Shown here piece by piece: positions 10,641 to 21,025 of a stretch of DNA of 64,000 bases; the first letter of the stretch is position 1, and every line of letters begins with the position of its first letter. Under the pieces are notes generated by a model. The model worked only from the letters and a program-made list of their open reading frames with translations, was not told where the DNA came from and ran no database searches. The position numbers and the translations under genes are program-made. The DNA is from Marinobacter qingdaonensis (GTDB lineage: Bacteria > Pseudomonadota > Gammaproteobacteria > Pseudomonadales > Oleiphilaceae). The DNA is taken from positions 2,232,001 through 2,296,000 of the forward strand of contig NZ_JAYDCJ010000003.1 of assembly GCF_034555935.1 (NCBI RefSeq), written 5' to 3'.

Positions 10641-10745
10641 CCGGCCGGGGTGGTAGACGGAGACGACTACGCCCATCTACTCCCCCGCGCTACGCCTCGG
10701 GGAATGAAATCAGGGGGGATGCTTATTTAACGCAATTGCAACAGA
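10641..10745 (+). promoter_or_regulatory. malEFG upstream region with weak MalT-like boxes
   Basis: The 276 bases before malE contain three imperfect versions of the MalT box GGGGA(T/G)GAGG: GGGGGAGTAG (reverse strand, 10675-10684), GGGGAATGA (10699-10707) and GGGGATGCT (10714-10722). An A+T-rich stretch TTATTTAA follows and could be the -10. None equals the consensus, so MalT control here is likely from context but not proven by the sites. Confidence 0.35.
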
Positions 10746-10850
10746 GTGCCAGAACTCGCAAAAAAGCACGTTGCGTTCAGTCCGGCCCGAGCAACCTCGC
10801 GCTCGGCCGGAAAACAAGAATAAGGCAAGTACACAAAGAGGTAACACCTG

Positions 10851-12050
<1,200 letters not shown>

Positions 12051-12067
12051 TCCCTCCAGACGATAAC

Positions 12068-12092
12068 CCGCCGTCGCCCGAAGGGCGGCGGC
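12068..12092 (+). other. Hairpin between malE and malF
   Basis: CCGCCGTCGCCC-GAA-GGGCGGCGG forms a strong stem with a small bulge, without a T-tract. In E. coli the malE-malF gap also carries stem-loop (REP) sequences that protect malE mRNA, so the same function is likely here. Confidence 0.5.
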
Positions 12093-12111
12093 ACTCCTTG
12101 GGCTGACTACA

Positions 12112-13653
12112 ATGATAACGGAAACCCTGTCCACTCCCCGATTTGAAAGCCGACACTTCATGTTCCGACAGTTGCTGAAGTGGGGCGCACTTGCCGCACT
12201 GGTGGGTATGGCCCTCTACCTGATCCTCGCCCTCTACGCCCAGCGCGAGTTCGTGTTTGCCATGCTGTTCCTGGTGCTCACGGCTGCGGCGGTGGTGGTG
12301 TTCATCCATAAACGGCTGTACGCCCACCGCTACATTTTTCCCGCGATCGCCGGCATGGGCCTGTTCGTGATCTTTCCGCTGCTGTACACCATCGGCATCG
12401 GGTTCACCAATTACAGTGCCAGCAATCTGTTGAGTTTCGAGCAGGTTCAGGACAACCTGCTGGGCCGCACCTACCAATCCGAGGCGGTGCGGTACGGCTA
12501 CCAGTTGTACCGCACCGACGCCGGTTACGTGGTGTACCTGGAAGGCGAGCACCAGAATCTGACGTCGGCGCCGCTGGAATTGGAGCAGGGCGAGACCTCG
12601 GCGCCGGTCCTGCCGGTGTCCGGCCAGCCCCAGGGTGAGCCCCTGGGCATTCGCGACATCATCCAGCTACGCGACCAGCTGTCCCGGTTGACGCTGATCA
12701 CCGAGGACGGCCGCGAGCTCAGTCAGGCCAGCCTGCGCTCCTTTGCCGCCATTCATCCCCAGTTCAGTCAGCATGACAACGGCAGCCTGACCGACAACCA
12801 GACCGGCACCACCTACTTCCCCGACCACGAGACCGGCTTCTACCGCAGCGCCGATGGCGATACCCTGGCGCCGGGCTGGACCGTCAACATTGGCTGGGAC
12901 AACTACCTGAAAGTGGTCAGCGACCCGACCATCCGTGGCCCGTTCTTCCAGATCTTTGTCTGGACCCTGGCGTTTGCGGTGGCCACCGTGGTCTTCACCC
13001 TGGCGCTCGGCCTGGTCCTGGCCAACCTGCTGCAGTGGGAGCAGATCCGCGGCAAGGGCTTCTACCGCACCATGCTGATCCTGCCGTACGCGGTCCCGGC
13101 GTTCATCTCCATCCTGGTGTTCAAGGGCCTGTTCAACCAGAACTTCGGTGAGATCAACCTGGTGCTGGAGGGACTGTTTGGCCTTCGTCCCGACTGGTTC
13201 AGCGACCCGGCCCTGGCCCGCACCATGATCCTGATCGTCAACACCTGGCTGGGCTATCCGTACATGATGCTGCTGTGCATGGGCCTGCTGCAGGCCATTC
13301 CCCGGGACCTGTACGAGGCTTCGGCGATGGATGGCGCCGGGCCGATCAGCAACCTGTTCAACATCACCCTGCCGTTGATCATCAAGCCGCTGATGCCCCT
13401 GCTGATTGCCAGCTTTGCGTTCAACTTCAACAACTTTGTTCTGATTGCGCTGCTCACCGGGGGCGCCCCGGACATCATCGGCGCGAGCACACCGGCAGGC
13501 ACCACCGACCTGTTGGTCAGCTACACCTATCGGATTGCATTCCAGGATTCCGGGCAGAATTTTGGCCTGGCGGCCGCCATCGCCACTGCGATTTTCCTGG
13601 TGGTGGGTGCGCTCTCACTGGTCAACCTGAAACTGTCCAAGATCAAGGTATAA
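12112..13653 (+). CDS. malF: Maltose ABC transporter permease MalF
   Basis: Inner-membrane permease, 513 residues (E. coli 514). Three N-terminal hydrophobic segments are followed by the large periplasmic insert characteristic of MalF (roughly residues 95-270), then further helices. The coupling EAA loop reads [20 protein letters not shown]. The end ([11 protein letters not shown]) resembles MalF ends. Sits 61 bases after malE and 10 before malG. Confidence 0.95.
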   Translation: MITETLSTPRFESRHFMFRQLLKWGALAALVGMALYLILALYAQREFVFAMLFLVLTAAAVVVFIHKRLYAHRYIFPAIAGMGLFVIFPLLYTIGIGFTNYSASNLLSFEQVQDNLLGRTYQSEAVRYGYQLYRTDAGYVVYLEGEHQNLTSAPLELEQGETSAPVLPVSGQPQGEPLGIRDIIQLRDQLSRLTLITEDGRELSQASLRSFAAIHPQFSQHDNGSLTDNQTGTTYFPDHETGFYRSADGDTLAPGWTVNIGWDNYLKVVSDPTIRGPFFQIFVWTLAFAVATVVFTLALGLVLANLLQWEQIRGKGFYRTMLILPYAVPAFISILVFKGLFNQNFGEINLVLEGLFGLRPDWFSDPALARTMILIVNTWLGYPYMMLLCMGLLQAIPRDLYEASAMDGAGPISNLFNITLPLIIKPLMPLLIASFAFNFNNFVLIALLTGGAPDIIGASTPAGTTDLLVSYTYRIAFQDSGQNFGLAAAIATAIFLVVGALSLVNLKLSKIKV

Positions 13654-13663
13654 GGAGCTTCCC

Positions 13664-14554
13664 ATGGCGATGGTTCAACCTCGTTCCACCAAGTACCGCG
13701 TGCTGGCTTCCCACCTTGGCTTGCTGGCGTTTATCGCGATCGTCCTGTTTCCGCTGCTGATGGTGATCTCCATCTCCTTCCGCAGCGGTAACTTCGCCTC
13801 GGGCAGCCTGCTACCCGAGAACCCATCCCTGGAGCACTGGTACCTGGCGCTGGGCCTGCCCTACACCGGCGAGGATGGCGTAACCACCCAGCCGCCGTTC
13901 CCGGTTCTGCTGTGGCTGTGGAACTCCATCAAGGTGGCGGTGGTGTCGTCGGTGCTGATCCTGGCGCTGTCCACCACCAGTGCCTATGCCTTCGCGCGCA
14001 TGCGCTTCGCCGGCAAGGGCGCGGTGCTGAAATCCATGCTCATCTTCCAGATGTTCCCGCCAGTGCTGTCCCTGGTGGCGCTCTACGCCCTGTTCGATCA
14101 GATCGGCAATCACGTCAGTTGGCTCGGCCTGAACACCCACGGTGCGGTGATCGTCGCCTCCCTCGGCGGCATGGCACTGCACATCTGGACCATCAAGGGC
14201 TATTTCGATTCCATCGACCGGTCCCTGGAGGAGGCGGCCATCGTTGACGGCGCCACCACCTGGCAGGCGTTCCGCTACATCCTGCTACCGCTGTCGGTGC
14301 CGATCCTGGTGGTGGTGTTCATCCTCGCGTTCATCATGACCATCATGGAGTATCCGATGGCGTCGGTGCTGCTGGTGGATACCGACAAGCTGACGCTGGC
14401 GGTGGGCGCGCAACAGTACCTGTACGAGCAGAACTATCTGTGGGGCGACTTCGCCGCGGCCGCGGTGCTGTCGGGTCTGCCCATCACCTTGATCTTCCTG
14501 TACTGCCAGAAGTGGATCGTTGGCGGCCTGACCGCCGGCGGGGTGAAGGGCTGA
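13664..14554 (+). CDS. malG: Maltose ABC transporter permease MalG
   Basis: Permease partner of MalF, 296 residues (E. coli 296). Six predicted membrane helices, periplasmic loop after helix 1 ([18 protein letters not shown]), EAA loop [20 protein letters not shown], and C-terminal LTAGGVKG as in MalG, where the tail contacts MalK. The ATG follows AAGGAG. The operon ends here; malK is 7 kb away on the other strand. Confidence 0.95.
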   Translation: MAMVQPRSTKYRVLASHLGLLAFIAIVLFPLLMVISISFRSGNFASGSLLPENPSLEHWYLALGLPYTGEDGVTTQPPFPVLLWLWNSIKVAVVSSVLILALSTTSAYAFARMRFAGKGAVLKSMLIFQMFPPVLSLVALYALFDQIGNHVSWLGLNTHGAVIVASLGGMALHIWTIKGYFDSIDRSLEEAAIVDGATTWQAFRYILLPLSVPILVVVFILAFIMTIMEYPMASVLLVDTDKLTLAVGAQQYLYEQNYLWGDFAAAAVLSGLPITLIFLYCQKWIVGGLTAGGVKG

Positions 14555-14667
14555 GCCGGTCTCGGCCAGCCCTTCCGTTGAATCCCAAATCGTCCCAGAC
14601 CGGGGTGGAAGATCCCACGCCCGGTCCCTCCGCGACAATGGTGTCTTCCGGTGTGATCTTTCGCGAA

Positions 14668-14706
14668 CCGGTCAGATTCATCCCCCCACTGACCGGGCTT
14701 TTTTTC
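14668..14706 (+). terminator. Terminator after malEFG
   Basis: Stem CCGGTCAG/CTGACCGG with a 13-base loop followed by GCTTTTTTT. Lies 114 bases after the malG stop. Confidence 0.75.
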
Positions 14707-14763
14707 TCTCCTAAGAGTTCTTCACACCATTTTTGGTTGAAGCAGCCGGTAGGCTTGGCCATA

Positions 14764-15135
14764 TCAGTGCCTGGTTCGCCTTATCTGCGCCAATCGCGTC
14801 AGCCAGTCCCCGTTCTGGGCCTTCCGGCAGGCTTCCTCACTATCGTATTGAAGGCAGGCTGAAATAAGTTGGGAGTCGATACCGGTTTGCTCAAGAGCGA
14901 CCCGGGTCAATGTCCGCATACGTTGGTCGTCGCCATTGGCCAGTGCCCGATCGAGGTTCGCTTGGGTGTCGAAGATCCAAGTAACCCGCAGCCCAGCCGG
15001 GAATTCGTGGTTGCCGTTGTCGTGAGTAAGCCAGCTAAAACCGGGTATCTCTGCCTTGGCGGTCTCGCAGGCGTCGGTCAAGCATGCGACAAGTTGACGC
15101 TCTAACTGTTGCTGTTTACGTTTTGGGCTAACCAT
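14764..15135 (-). CDS. Conserved hypothetical protein
   Basis: A 123-residue soluble protein starting MVSPKRKQQQLERQL at the ATG at 15135, which has GAGGAG upstream; a longer in-frame start exists but lacks a ribosome site. No signal peptide or membrane segment. Sequence has PGFSWLTHDNGNHEFPAGLR and VTWIFDTQANLDRALANGDD, which I recall from uncharacterised proteins in Pseudomonas and Marinobacter, sometimes labelled Fis-family regulators. I see no helix-turn-helix that would justify that label. Lies at the left border of the accessory segment. Confidence 0.7.
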   Translation of the reverse strand: MVSPKRKQQQLERQLVACLTDACETAKAEIPGFSWLTHDNGNHEFPAGLRVTWIFDTQANLDRALANGDDQRMRTLTRVALEQTGIDSQLISACLQYDSEEACRKAQNGDWLTRLAQIRRTRH

Positions 15136-15371
15136 GGCTGATCTCCTCTTCAGGCTTGGGCGAAAGCAAAAAGTGCCCATCGGCTATTGTGGTTTAGTAG
15201 GAGCGGCTTTCTCAATCTGGAATTCTCATGGATGGCTTTCTCACAGGATGGGGGCAATCTCTGTCTGCAAGTCGCTATGGGCCAAGCTATGTCTAGAGAG
15301 TGACAGGCTAACTTATGGCATAGTCCCCGCTCGCTGCAGCTCATCATCACACTCACGCTTTAGGAGTCTCT

Positions 15372-17087
15372 ATGCAAAAGCGAACGCCCCGGGGGATGTC
15401 CATGATGGTCGAGACTGTCGACGACCTTGCCAGGTTGGCCGACTATTCGTTCATGGACCAGCTCAACTGTGACCCTGATGGGAGAGCCGATGGGGCTGAC
15501 CACGCGCCAAGACAGGTTTTTTCGGGTCACTATGTTCCGGTCAAACCCACGCCCATCGAAAATCCTGAATACGTTGCGCATGGGAAAACTCTGTTTAACG
15601 AACTGGGCCTCGCCGACAGTCTGGCCCAGTCGGACGACTTTACCCGCATGTTCTCTGGAGACCTATCGCGTGTTCCGGAACCCATTCGAAAAGCCGGGTG
15701 GGCGTGTGGCTACGCGCTTTCAATTTACGGTAACGAGTACACACGCCAATGCCCGTTTCAAACCGGCAATGGTTATGGCGACGGTCGCGCCATTTCGGTG
15801 CTTGAAGTTGTAGCCAATAACCAGCGCTGGGAAATGCAGCTGAAGGGAGGAGGGCGCACACCTTACTGCCGCGGAGGAGACGGCCGAGCAGTTCTGCGGT
15901 CCAGTGTTCGGGAGTTCCTGGCGCAGGAGCATATGCACGCTCTGGGTGTGCCAACATCGCGGTCGCTGAGTCTGTACGTCTCGACAACCGAGAGGGTTAG
16001 GCGCCCATGGTACTCGGAAGGCTCACGATCAACGGATCCCGATGTTCTTGTATCTGAGCCGGTTGCCATATCGACCCGCGTTGCGCCGTCGTTTATTCGG
16101 GTAGGGCAGCTTGAGCTCTTTAGTCGCAGAGCCCGCAAGCAGGAACACCCGCAGGCGATGGAGGAGCTTGAGAAAATTGTCTTGCACCTGATTGATCGGG
16201 AGTACAGCGAGGTTATCGATCAGACATTGGCCACCCCAGAAAAAGTGGTGATGCTGGCACAGGCGTTTCGCCGCCGACTGACGTCGCTTGTGGCGAACTG
16301 GGTCCGTGTTGGGTATTGCCAGGGGAACTTCAACAGTGACAACTGCGCAGCCGGCGGTTATACGCTCGACTATGGCCCCTTTGGATTCTGCGATGTATTT
16401 GATCCGCGGTACCAGCCGTGGACTGGCGGCGGGCATCACTACGCATTCCTCAACCAACCGGCGGCAGCCGATCGCAACTTCTACTCGTTTTGTACCGCCT
16501 TGCGGCCGCTGTTGGCGGCGCATCCGGGCTGCCTGCGTCAACTCGACGAGATTCAAGGTGACTTCCCGCAGGTGATGCAAGACGAAATGGAGAAAATGTG
16601 GGCGGCGAAACTTGGCCTTGACGCTTTTGATGCAGAGTTGTTCAGCGAGTTAGCAACGCTGATGATGCAAACACCCGTTGATTACACCATGTTCTTCAGG
16701 GAACTCTCGTCGGTGCCCGACGACATTGAGGGACTCAAGAAAAGCTTCTACGAGGGGCGAACCTATGCTGCAGATCCAGAAGGGCTGGACAAGCGATGGT
16801 CGGCATGGCTCACACAATGGAAATCGTGCATTCGACCCGGCGCCCGTGAAGAGTTGTCTCATCAGATGAAAGGGGTCAATCCGAAGTACAGCCTGAGAGA
16901 ATGGTTCGTTGTGCCTGCCTATCAGCAAGCCGCAGAGGGGAACTACACATTGTTGAGAGAGCTGCAGGAGGTCATGACGCAGCCGTACGCTGAGCAATCG
17001 AGAGATATTGAAGACAAATACTATCGGCTCAAGCCGCCAGAGCTCTTCGATCTTGGTGGCTCTTCACATTACAGTTGCTCGTCGTGA
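15372..17087 (+). CDS. selO: Protein adenylyltransferase SelO family (YdiU)
   Basis: Pseudokinase-fold enzyme that transfers AMP from ATP to Ser/Thr/Tyr of target proteins. The 571-residue product carries [20 protein letters not shown] and [10 protein letters not shown] (nucleotide-binding region), and [20 protein letters not shown], which supplies the Asp-Asn pair and the DYG metal ligand used for catalysis. The chain ends in SCSS: Cys569 is third from the end, the place where eukaryotic SelO has selenocysteine. Start ATG 15372 follows TAGGAGT. It is the first plus-strand gene of the accessory segment, and its codon use looks less G+C-rich than the mal genes, so acquisition by transfer is possible. 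Confidence 0.88.
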   Translation: MQKRTPRGMSMMVETVDDLARLADYSFMDQLNCDPDGRADGADHAPRQVFSGHYVPVKPTPIENPEYVAHGKTLFNELGLADSLAQSDDFTRMFSGDLSRVPEPIRKAGWACGYALSIYGNEYTRQCPFQTGNGYGDGRAISVLEVVANNQRWEMQLKGGGRTPYCRGGDGRAVLRSSVREFLAQEHMHALGVPTSRSLSLYVSTTERVRRPWYSEGSRSTDPDVLVSEPVAISTRVAPSFIRVGQLELFSRRARKQEHPQAMEELEKIVLHLIDREYSEVIDQTLATPEKVVMLAQAFRRRLTSLVANWVRVGYCQGNFNSDNCAAGGYTLDYGPFGFCDVFDPRYQPWTGGGHHYAFLNQPAAADRNFYSFCTALRPLLAAHPGCLRQLDEIQGDFPQVMQDEMEKMWAAKLGLDAFDAELFSELATLMMQTPVDYTMFFRELSSVPDDIEGLKKSFYEGRTYAADPEGLDKRWSAWLTQWKSCIRPGAREELSHQMKGVNPKYSLREWFVVPAYQQAAEGNYTLLRELQEVMTQPYAEQSRDIEDKYYRLKPPELFDLGGSSHYSCSS

Positions 17088-17242
17088 ACTCTTTTTCAGT
17101 AAAACCTAAAAAAGGTCTAGATTTAAAACCAGTCTGCCGTTGGGGGATTCGTTGACAAAGAATGGTTATGGGCGAAGCTGAGGCCGTGAGACGCAGCGAC
17201 AATCGGGCGCCGTTTATTGTTGGCGCTAAAACCGAATCTGAA

Positions 17243-17298
17243 GATTCGCTTTGGGACCGGCCGAGGCGTCTCCAATTAAACAAAAGCGGACATTCGCC
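17243..17298 (+). repeat. Dispersed repeat, copy A (diverged, with inverted end)
   Basis: Begins GATTCGCTTTGGGACCGG, a diverged form of TGTTCGCTTTGCGACCAG found at 19673 and 20964, and ends with AAAAGCGGACATTCG, which is the inverted counterpart of the start. Overall a loose inverted repeat of about 55 bases. Origin unknown; it could be a non-autonomous mobile element or a recombination site. Confidence 0.45.
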
Positions 17299-17462
17299 TT
17301 GCGTCTTCTGAGCCTGTTTTTCCCTCCTGAGAAAGACCGAAATCCACTTTTTCTCGATCTCAATGATTCGAACCACAGACCTGGTTTCGAGTGGCCAATT
17401 AGGAGGGCAAACATGCGTGCGTATAATGAAAATCGCTCGAAATCGGGCAACGTCCTGTCAGC

Positions 17463-17750
17463 TCACGCTCTTCTGGAGAGTGCTGAGACCGATACCGCAT
17501 CATTGCGCGGAATAACCCCGACGAGTGAACAGGCTTTGCGCTCGGATATCGTCGTTTCCGACAGGCTCAAGTCTCCCTTGTCGTACTGCAGCGGGCAGTC
17601 CTTCTTGATATTTGCTTTCAGCTCCGCTTGTATGTTGCTCGCAATGGCTCCCCACTCGTCAACGGGCATAAACTCCGGGAACAGAGCCACGAGCTTCTTT
17701 TGACCACGCGCATAGCCAGAAAAAATGGAACCATCATCACTTTCCTGCCG
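17463..17750 (-). pseudogene. Fragment of an unidentified protein gene
   Basis: The minus strand is open from 17750 (stop just upstream at 17751-17753) to a TGA at 17463. It encodes a protein-like stretch, DDGSIFSGYARGQKKLVALF followed by PEFMPVDEWGAIASNIQAEL, ending SVSALSRRA. No ATG lies near its beginning; the first usable start is a GTG at 17690. It looks like the C-terminal remnant of a longer gene, or a small gene with an odd start. I do not recognise the family. Confidence 0.3.
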
Positions 17751-17789
17751 TTACAGATAGTGTAAGAACAAAAACAAGGAGATGTAACA

Positions 17790-18786
17790 ATGAGGAAGGT
17801 TATTCTACTTTCAGCTCTATGCAGTCTATCGTTCGTTTCTCAAGCCTTTGAGCTAAAAGGGGGCGGAACCTATCTCTGAGCTGGAGGCTCAGGGATTCGT
17901 GGCGTCTGTCGATACTATTGAGATGGCACCAGAGTATTTGAACTGGGTGACTTCTTACTATGCTGTTACTTTATCCGGTAAACAAGAGGACGGTTCTTGT
18001 CTTAACAACCTCAGTGTAGAACTAGGAAATGACGAGTTGGAACCAGGTCAAGCGGTTTCGATGGTAGAGTTAGCCACAGACAATTCAAGATGTATTTCAC
18101 TTCTAAAAGTTGGTATTACTGAGATTGATTCAGAGTCAGCAGAAATCCTATCAGACACGTCACCAACAGAGTCGACATTGATTGAGAGGACGGTTAATGT
18201 TGAAAATGGTGAGTCTGAGACACGATTTATACATTCCGAAAATGGCGAGGTGACCAGCACCTCTGAAAATTCAGGAAAGCACCAAGTTGGTATTTACACT
18301 TCATATACCGATGGTAATGCCGCGATTATAAGATGGCTACCACGTGAGATTGAAGTTAGTGCAGTACTAGCCGATCTAAAATATCCCCTTGATTGGTGTG
18401 ATAACGGCGGAACTGCCGAAGCATATTTGGGAGACTACCCATTTATCCCCTCTGGGTGGCTAACAACTTCATCCGTTCTTAACGGATGGTATGGATTCAG
18501 CGCGAACTGTTACTCAAGCCCCCGAGAGTTGACTGTTGGATTTTCTGAAGTGATCCATGAAAATGACGTCTTTCCTACATGCGCAGAGCCGATTGAGATA
18601 CTCAGAAAGCCTCAAATCATTACTGGCCGAAGCGATGGGACTAAGTCCTTCGACCTTCTTATGGCCAAGAGAGGGCCGTCGGAAATGTGCGGGGACTGGT
18701 TAGTAAGGTATATTACTCATGTTTACGAAGGGAACTATGATTACTCTAAAACTACATACCTGGATCACATCGTAGAATCGAATTGA
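17790..18786 (+). pseudogene. Secreted protein of unknown function, frameshifted at a G-run
   Basis: ATG at 17790, with AAGGAG upstream, encodes a clear signal peptide (MRKVILLSALCSLSFVSQA) but the frame meets TGA at 17877-17879. The body continues one frame over: EAQGFVASVDTIEMAPEYLN to the TGA at 18784-18786. Removing one G from the run GGGGG at 17859-17863 joins both into one 331-residue protein reading FELKGAEPISELEAQGF across the junction. The body has six cysteines (for example GSCLN, DWCDNG, SEMCGDW), which fits disulfides in a periplasmic or secreted protein. A+T-rich and unlike its neighbours, so probably transferred. The shift could be a real lesion, slippage variation or a sequencing error. 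Family unknown. Confidence 0.7.
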
Positions 18787-18788
18787 TT

Positions 18789-19232
18789 ATGCTCACTGGC
18801 CACCGCTCAACCAATGCCGTTTACAAAAAAGCCTATATCGCAGCGATGCTGTGTGTGCCACTTTTTGTGATGGGGTGGCCAGTACTATCAAACAACCGCA
18901 CTTATATGATTGCGTGGTTAGGGTTTTTCGGTTATCTGATCTTTTTTGTAATTTCCCTTTTAGCTCTACCTTTCTTAAAGGAGAAGGCGATAAAAATATT
19001 TATTGGACTTTCTCCATTTATATACTTAATAATACAGCCATTTGGCAGACCATTGTATCTTACGCTGACTGGCCACTTTGATCTTGCAAAAAACTCGATT
19101 TACCCATTTTACGGGTATGTATTAGTATATGGGGTTATTTATCTAGTGCTAGGTTATCTTTTTATTGCTACTGCTTGGTTGCTATGGCGTTGGATTTTTA
19201 GAAAGTTTATACCCCGTTCAAATTCCAATTAG
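18789..19232 (+). CDS. Small polytopic membrane protein, unknown function
   Basis: A 147-residue protein with four hydrophobic segments (AYIAAMLCVPLFVMGWPVL; MIAWLGFFGYLIFFVISLLA; KIFIGLSPFIYLIIQPFG; YGYVLVYGVIYLVLGYLFIA) and a basic C-terminus (WRWIFRKFIPRSNSN). ATG 18789 is two bases after the preceding stop, so it forms a transcriptional unit with the frameshifted secreted protein. It shares that gene's low G+C. No recognised family; an accessory pair of secreted and membrane proteins is the most that can be said. Confidence 0.6.
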   Translation: MLTGHRSTNAVYKKAYIAAMLCVPLFVMGWPVLSNNRTYMIAWLGFFGYLIFFVISLLALPFLKEKAIKIFIGLSPFIYLIIQPFGRPLYLTLTGHFDLAKNSIYPFYGYVLVYGVIYLVLGYLFIATAWLLWRWIFRKFIPRSNSN

Positions 19233-19294
19233 TATGCCAGCCAGGGTTTGGCGCCTAGTGTTCCGTCCGGGTAATTATTTAGCGTTAACATGCT

Positions 19295-19429
19295 ATGATC
19301 CAAGCTGTTATTCACGAGCTTGGAGACTCTGTTTTGGTCCTGAATGCTGGTGAATCTCCCAAAGACGTGGCTGAGCGACTCGAAACCATCACGCCCACGG
19401 TCTTCAAGTGGCGTAATCAGTTACACTGA
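19295..19429 (+). pseudogene. Short helix-turn-helix fragment, transposase-like
   Basis: A 44-codon frame whose second half, LNAGESPKDVAERLETITPT then VFKWRNQLH, resembles the N-terminal helix-turn-helix of transposase A-subunits or related DNA-binding proteins. It ends exactly where the IS3-like fragment begins, suggesting truncation by or with that element. Confidence 0.4.
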
Positions 19430-19431
19430 CC

Positions 19432-19605
19432 CTAGCCCCGTATTAGGTCCATCCAGAGTTGGAAAAATCCGGCTCCTGAATCAGTTATTCCAAGTCTAAG
19501 AGCGGAGGCAAACTCCAGAGGTGTCTGATACCCCAAGGATGAATGCGGACGCTGCTCATTGTAGTCCAATCGCCAATTGCTGATTTTCTCCCGGGTTCTA
19601 ACCCG
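19432..19605 (-). mobile_element. IS3-family transposase (OrfB) C-terminal remnant
   Basis: The minus strand reads [20 protein letters not shown] followed by [15 protein letters not shown], the conserved C-terminal end of the DDE integrase-type transposases of IS3 elements ([17 protein letters not shown]). A stop at 19606-19608 interrupts it upstream and the catalytic domain is absent, so the element is dead. Its end towards 19432 contains CCTAGCCCCGTATTAGGTCC, which may be part of the old IS terminus. Confidence 0.85.
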
Positions 19606-19672
19606 TTACTGCGGACATTCCTGAAAAGAGGCTGAATTTCTCCAAGGGAAAACGTTGGTCTATCCGCCTGAC

Positions 19673-19690
19673 TGTTCGCTTTGCGACCAG
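19673..19690 (+). repeat. Dispersed repeat, copy B
   Basis: TGTTCGCTTTGCGACCAG, identical over 18 bases to 20964-20981. It is followed by CCCGAGCTAAACAGAAGC then AAACATTAG, whose end mirrors the start, so the full unit here is a loose inverted repeat of about 45 bases. Confidence 0.6.
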
Positions 19691-19929
19691 CCCGAGCTAA
19701 ACAGAAGCAAACATTAGTTAGCGCGTTTTATAGATCCAAGTCGCAATTACAAAGCGGACCTTTATGCTGCTCCGAAACGACTAAGTGAGAGTAGTCTGGT
19801 AAGAACGGCCGGTGCAGTCAGTCACTGGAAACCAGAGAAGCTTTTGTATCGCAGACCTCAAAATGGGTGGCGCAGTCTTGTGCTCAAAAGGGATATAAAA
19901 AAGCTAGAAAACGATCTCTTGTGTCGTTA

Positions 19930-20802
19930 TCAGTCTTTTCCGGTTCTCGATTGTCGAGGACAGTGTCTCTCGTTCAGGTGCGGCACGAAACGGGCGGTGA
20001 GTCCATACTTTTCCAGAATCCGACAAATTTGGCCGTTTGCCTGGATTTGCTCGAAACCACGGTCGAACGCTTCGGCGATCGCTTTAGATCGGTCAGGCGT
20101 TTTTGGGGAGAGTGCCAGGTAACCACGATGGAGCTGTGGAAGACAGCCAGCGTTGATCAGGTCCTCATCATCCCTCTCAAATTCAAACAACAACCGATCA
20201 TCAAGGAGCGCATCATTGCGTTCCATTTTTACCAGTCTGCGCATTCGATCGGGAATATTCTCGCCTCGAAGAAGCGTTACGCTTTGCTCTAAATTCGCGG
20301 AAATGTAGGCGTCAAGCATTTGGCCATAGGTATACCCTGACGTGGCAACGAAGTGGATGTTGCCAAGTGACTCGAGATCCGAATAACGCCACGTCTCATC
20401 CTGCGAAACGTAAAAACAGTACTCGGTGGATGAGACAGCATGCTTAGGAAAAATAAAGTCGGAGGCCTCCCCCTTGAAGGTTGGCACTGTGGCATCGATT
20501 CGGCCTTCACGAACCTCGTAGAGCGCGCGTTCATACGGCGAATTCTGATAGGTAACTTTGTGCCCACCTGAAGCCAGGGCGGTACGAGCAATTTCCACTG
20601 CGGCTCCCCAGCGCGGCTCGTTTTTGTCACAAGCATATGGGCACCAAAACGCTGGAGCGGCGATAGAGACATTCAGTCCTACTTTGGCTTGGGGCTCTGA
20701 CCAGCTAGGTTCAGCTGAAAATGCACCGTACATCCAAATCAGACATGCCGCAGCCAGTGCTTTCAACCCGGCGTTTCCTCGAAAGGTGCTTGGATTCCAC
20801 AT
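19930..20802 (-). CDS. Periplasmic solute-binding protein, family 3
   Basis: Product of 290 residues with an N-terminal signal segment (GLKALAAACLIWMYGAFSAE). The body follows the amino-acid-binding (SBP_bac_3) fold: WGAAVEIARTALASGGHKVT, YERALYEVREGRIDATVP, FIFPKHAVSSTEYCFYVSQD, then LESLGNIHFVATSGYTYG and a C-terminal GFEQIQANGQICRILEKYGL. No permease or ATPase gene accompanies it, so it is an orphan; such proteins may work with a remote transporter or in signalling. Ligand unknown. Inside the accessory segment between two copies of the dispersed repeat. Confidence 0.8.
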   Translation of the reverse strand: MWNPSTFRGNAGLKALAAACLIWMYGAFSAEPSWSEPQAKVGLNVSIAAPAFWCPYACDKNEPRWGAAVEIARTALASGGHKVTYQNSPYERALYEVREGRIDATVPTFKGEASDFIFPKHAVSSTEYCFYVSQDETWRYSDLESLGNIHFVATSGYTYGQMLDAYISANLEQSVTLLRGENIPDRMRRLVKMERNDALLDDRLLFEFERDDEDLINAGCLPQLHRGYLALSPKTPDRSKAIAEAFDRGFEQIQANGQICRILEKYGLTARFVPHLNERHCPRQSRTGKD

Positions 20803-20963
20803 TGATCGGCGACCCCAAACGGAATGAACTGACTCCGACAGTTTTCCGCATTGCTCAAAATCGAGTCAACGCAATACTTTTCAGCGTTCGAATCCGAGGG
20901 CTCACATCAGTGTGATTGGTAAATCCGAGGTCCAGAAGAGGTGTTTCCTATAGTGATTGCGAA

Positions 20964-20981
20964 TGTTCGCTTTGCGACCAG
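20964..20981 (+). repeat. Dispersed repeat, copy C
   Basis: TGTTCGCTTTGCGACCAG, same 18 bases as copy B, in the 223-base gap between the solute-binding protein and the acetyltransferase gene. The rest of that gap shows no clear feature. Confidence 0.6.
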
Positions 20982-21025
20982 TCCGTTCTGCTGAGTTCTC
21001 GTCTACACGTGGTTTGAGCGGGCCA

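Larger units (their letters stand above)
17088..17789. other. Gene-poor stretch after selO
   Basis: About 700 bases with no intact gene that I can support. It contains one copy of a dispersed repeat (17243-17298), a minus-strand gene fragment (17463-17750) and the ribosome site of the next gene. An open frame on the plus strand at 17251-17703 has no protein-like features and is not annotated. Confidence 0.6.
19233..19929. other. IS-remnant region without intact genes
   Basis: About 700 bases made of fragments: a short helix-turn-helix reading frame (19295-19429), the C-terminal end of an IS3-type transposase on the minus strand (19432-19605), and one copy of the dispersed repeat (19673-19690). 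The rest (19717-19929) shows nothing I can support. Confidence 0.65.

Noticed and set aside
17251..17703. 150-codon plus-strand frame after selO
   Set aside because: Begins inside a dispersed repeat, has no ribosome site, and the opposite strand gives a more protein-like reading.
17243..20981. Integron attC sites
   Set aside because: The repeats have inverted ends but I could not find the RYYYAAC/GTTRRRY core pair, and no integrase gene is present.
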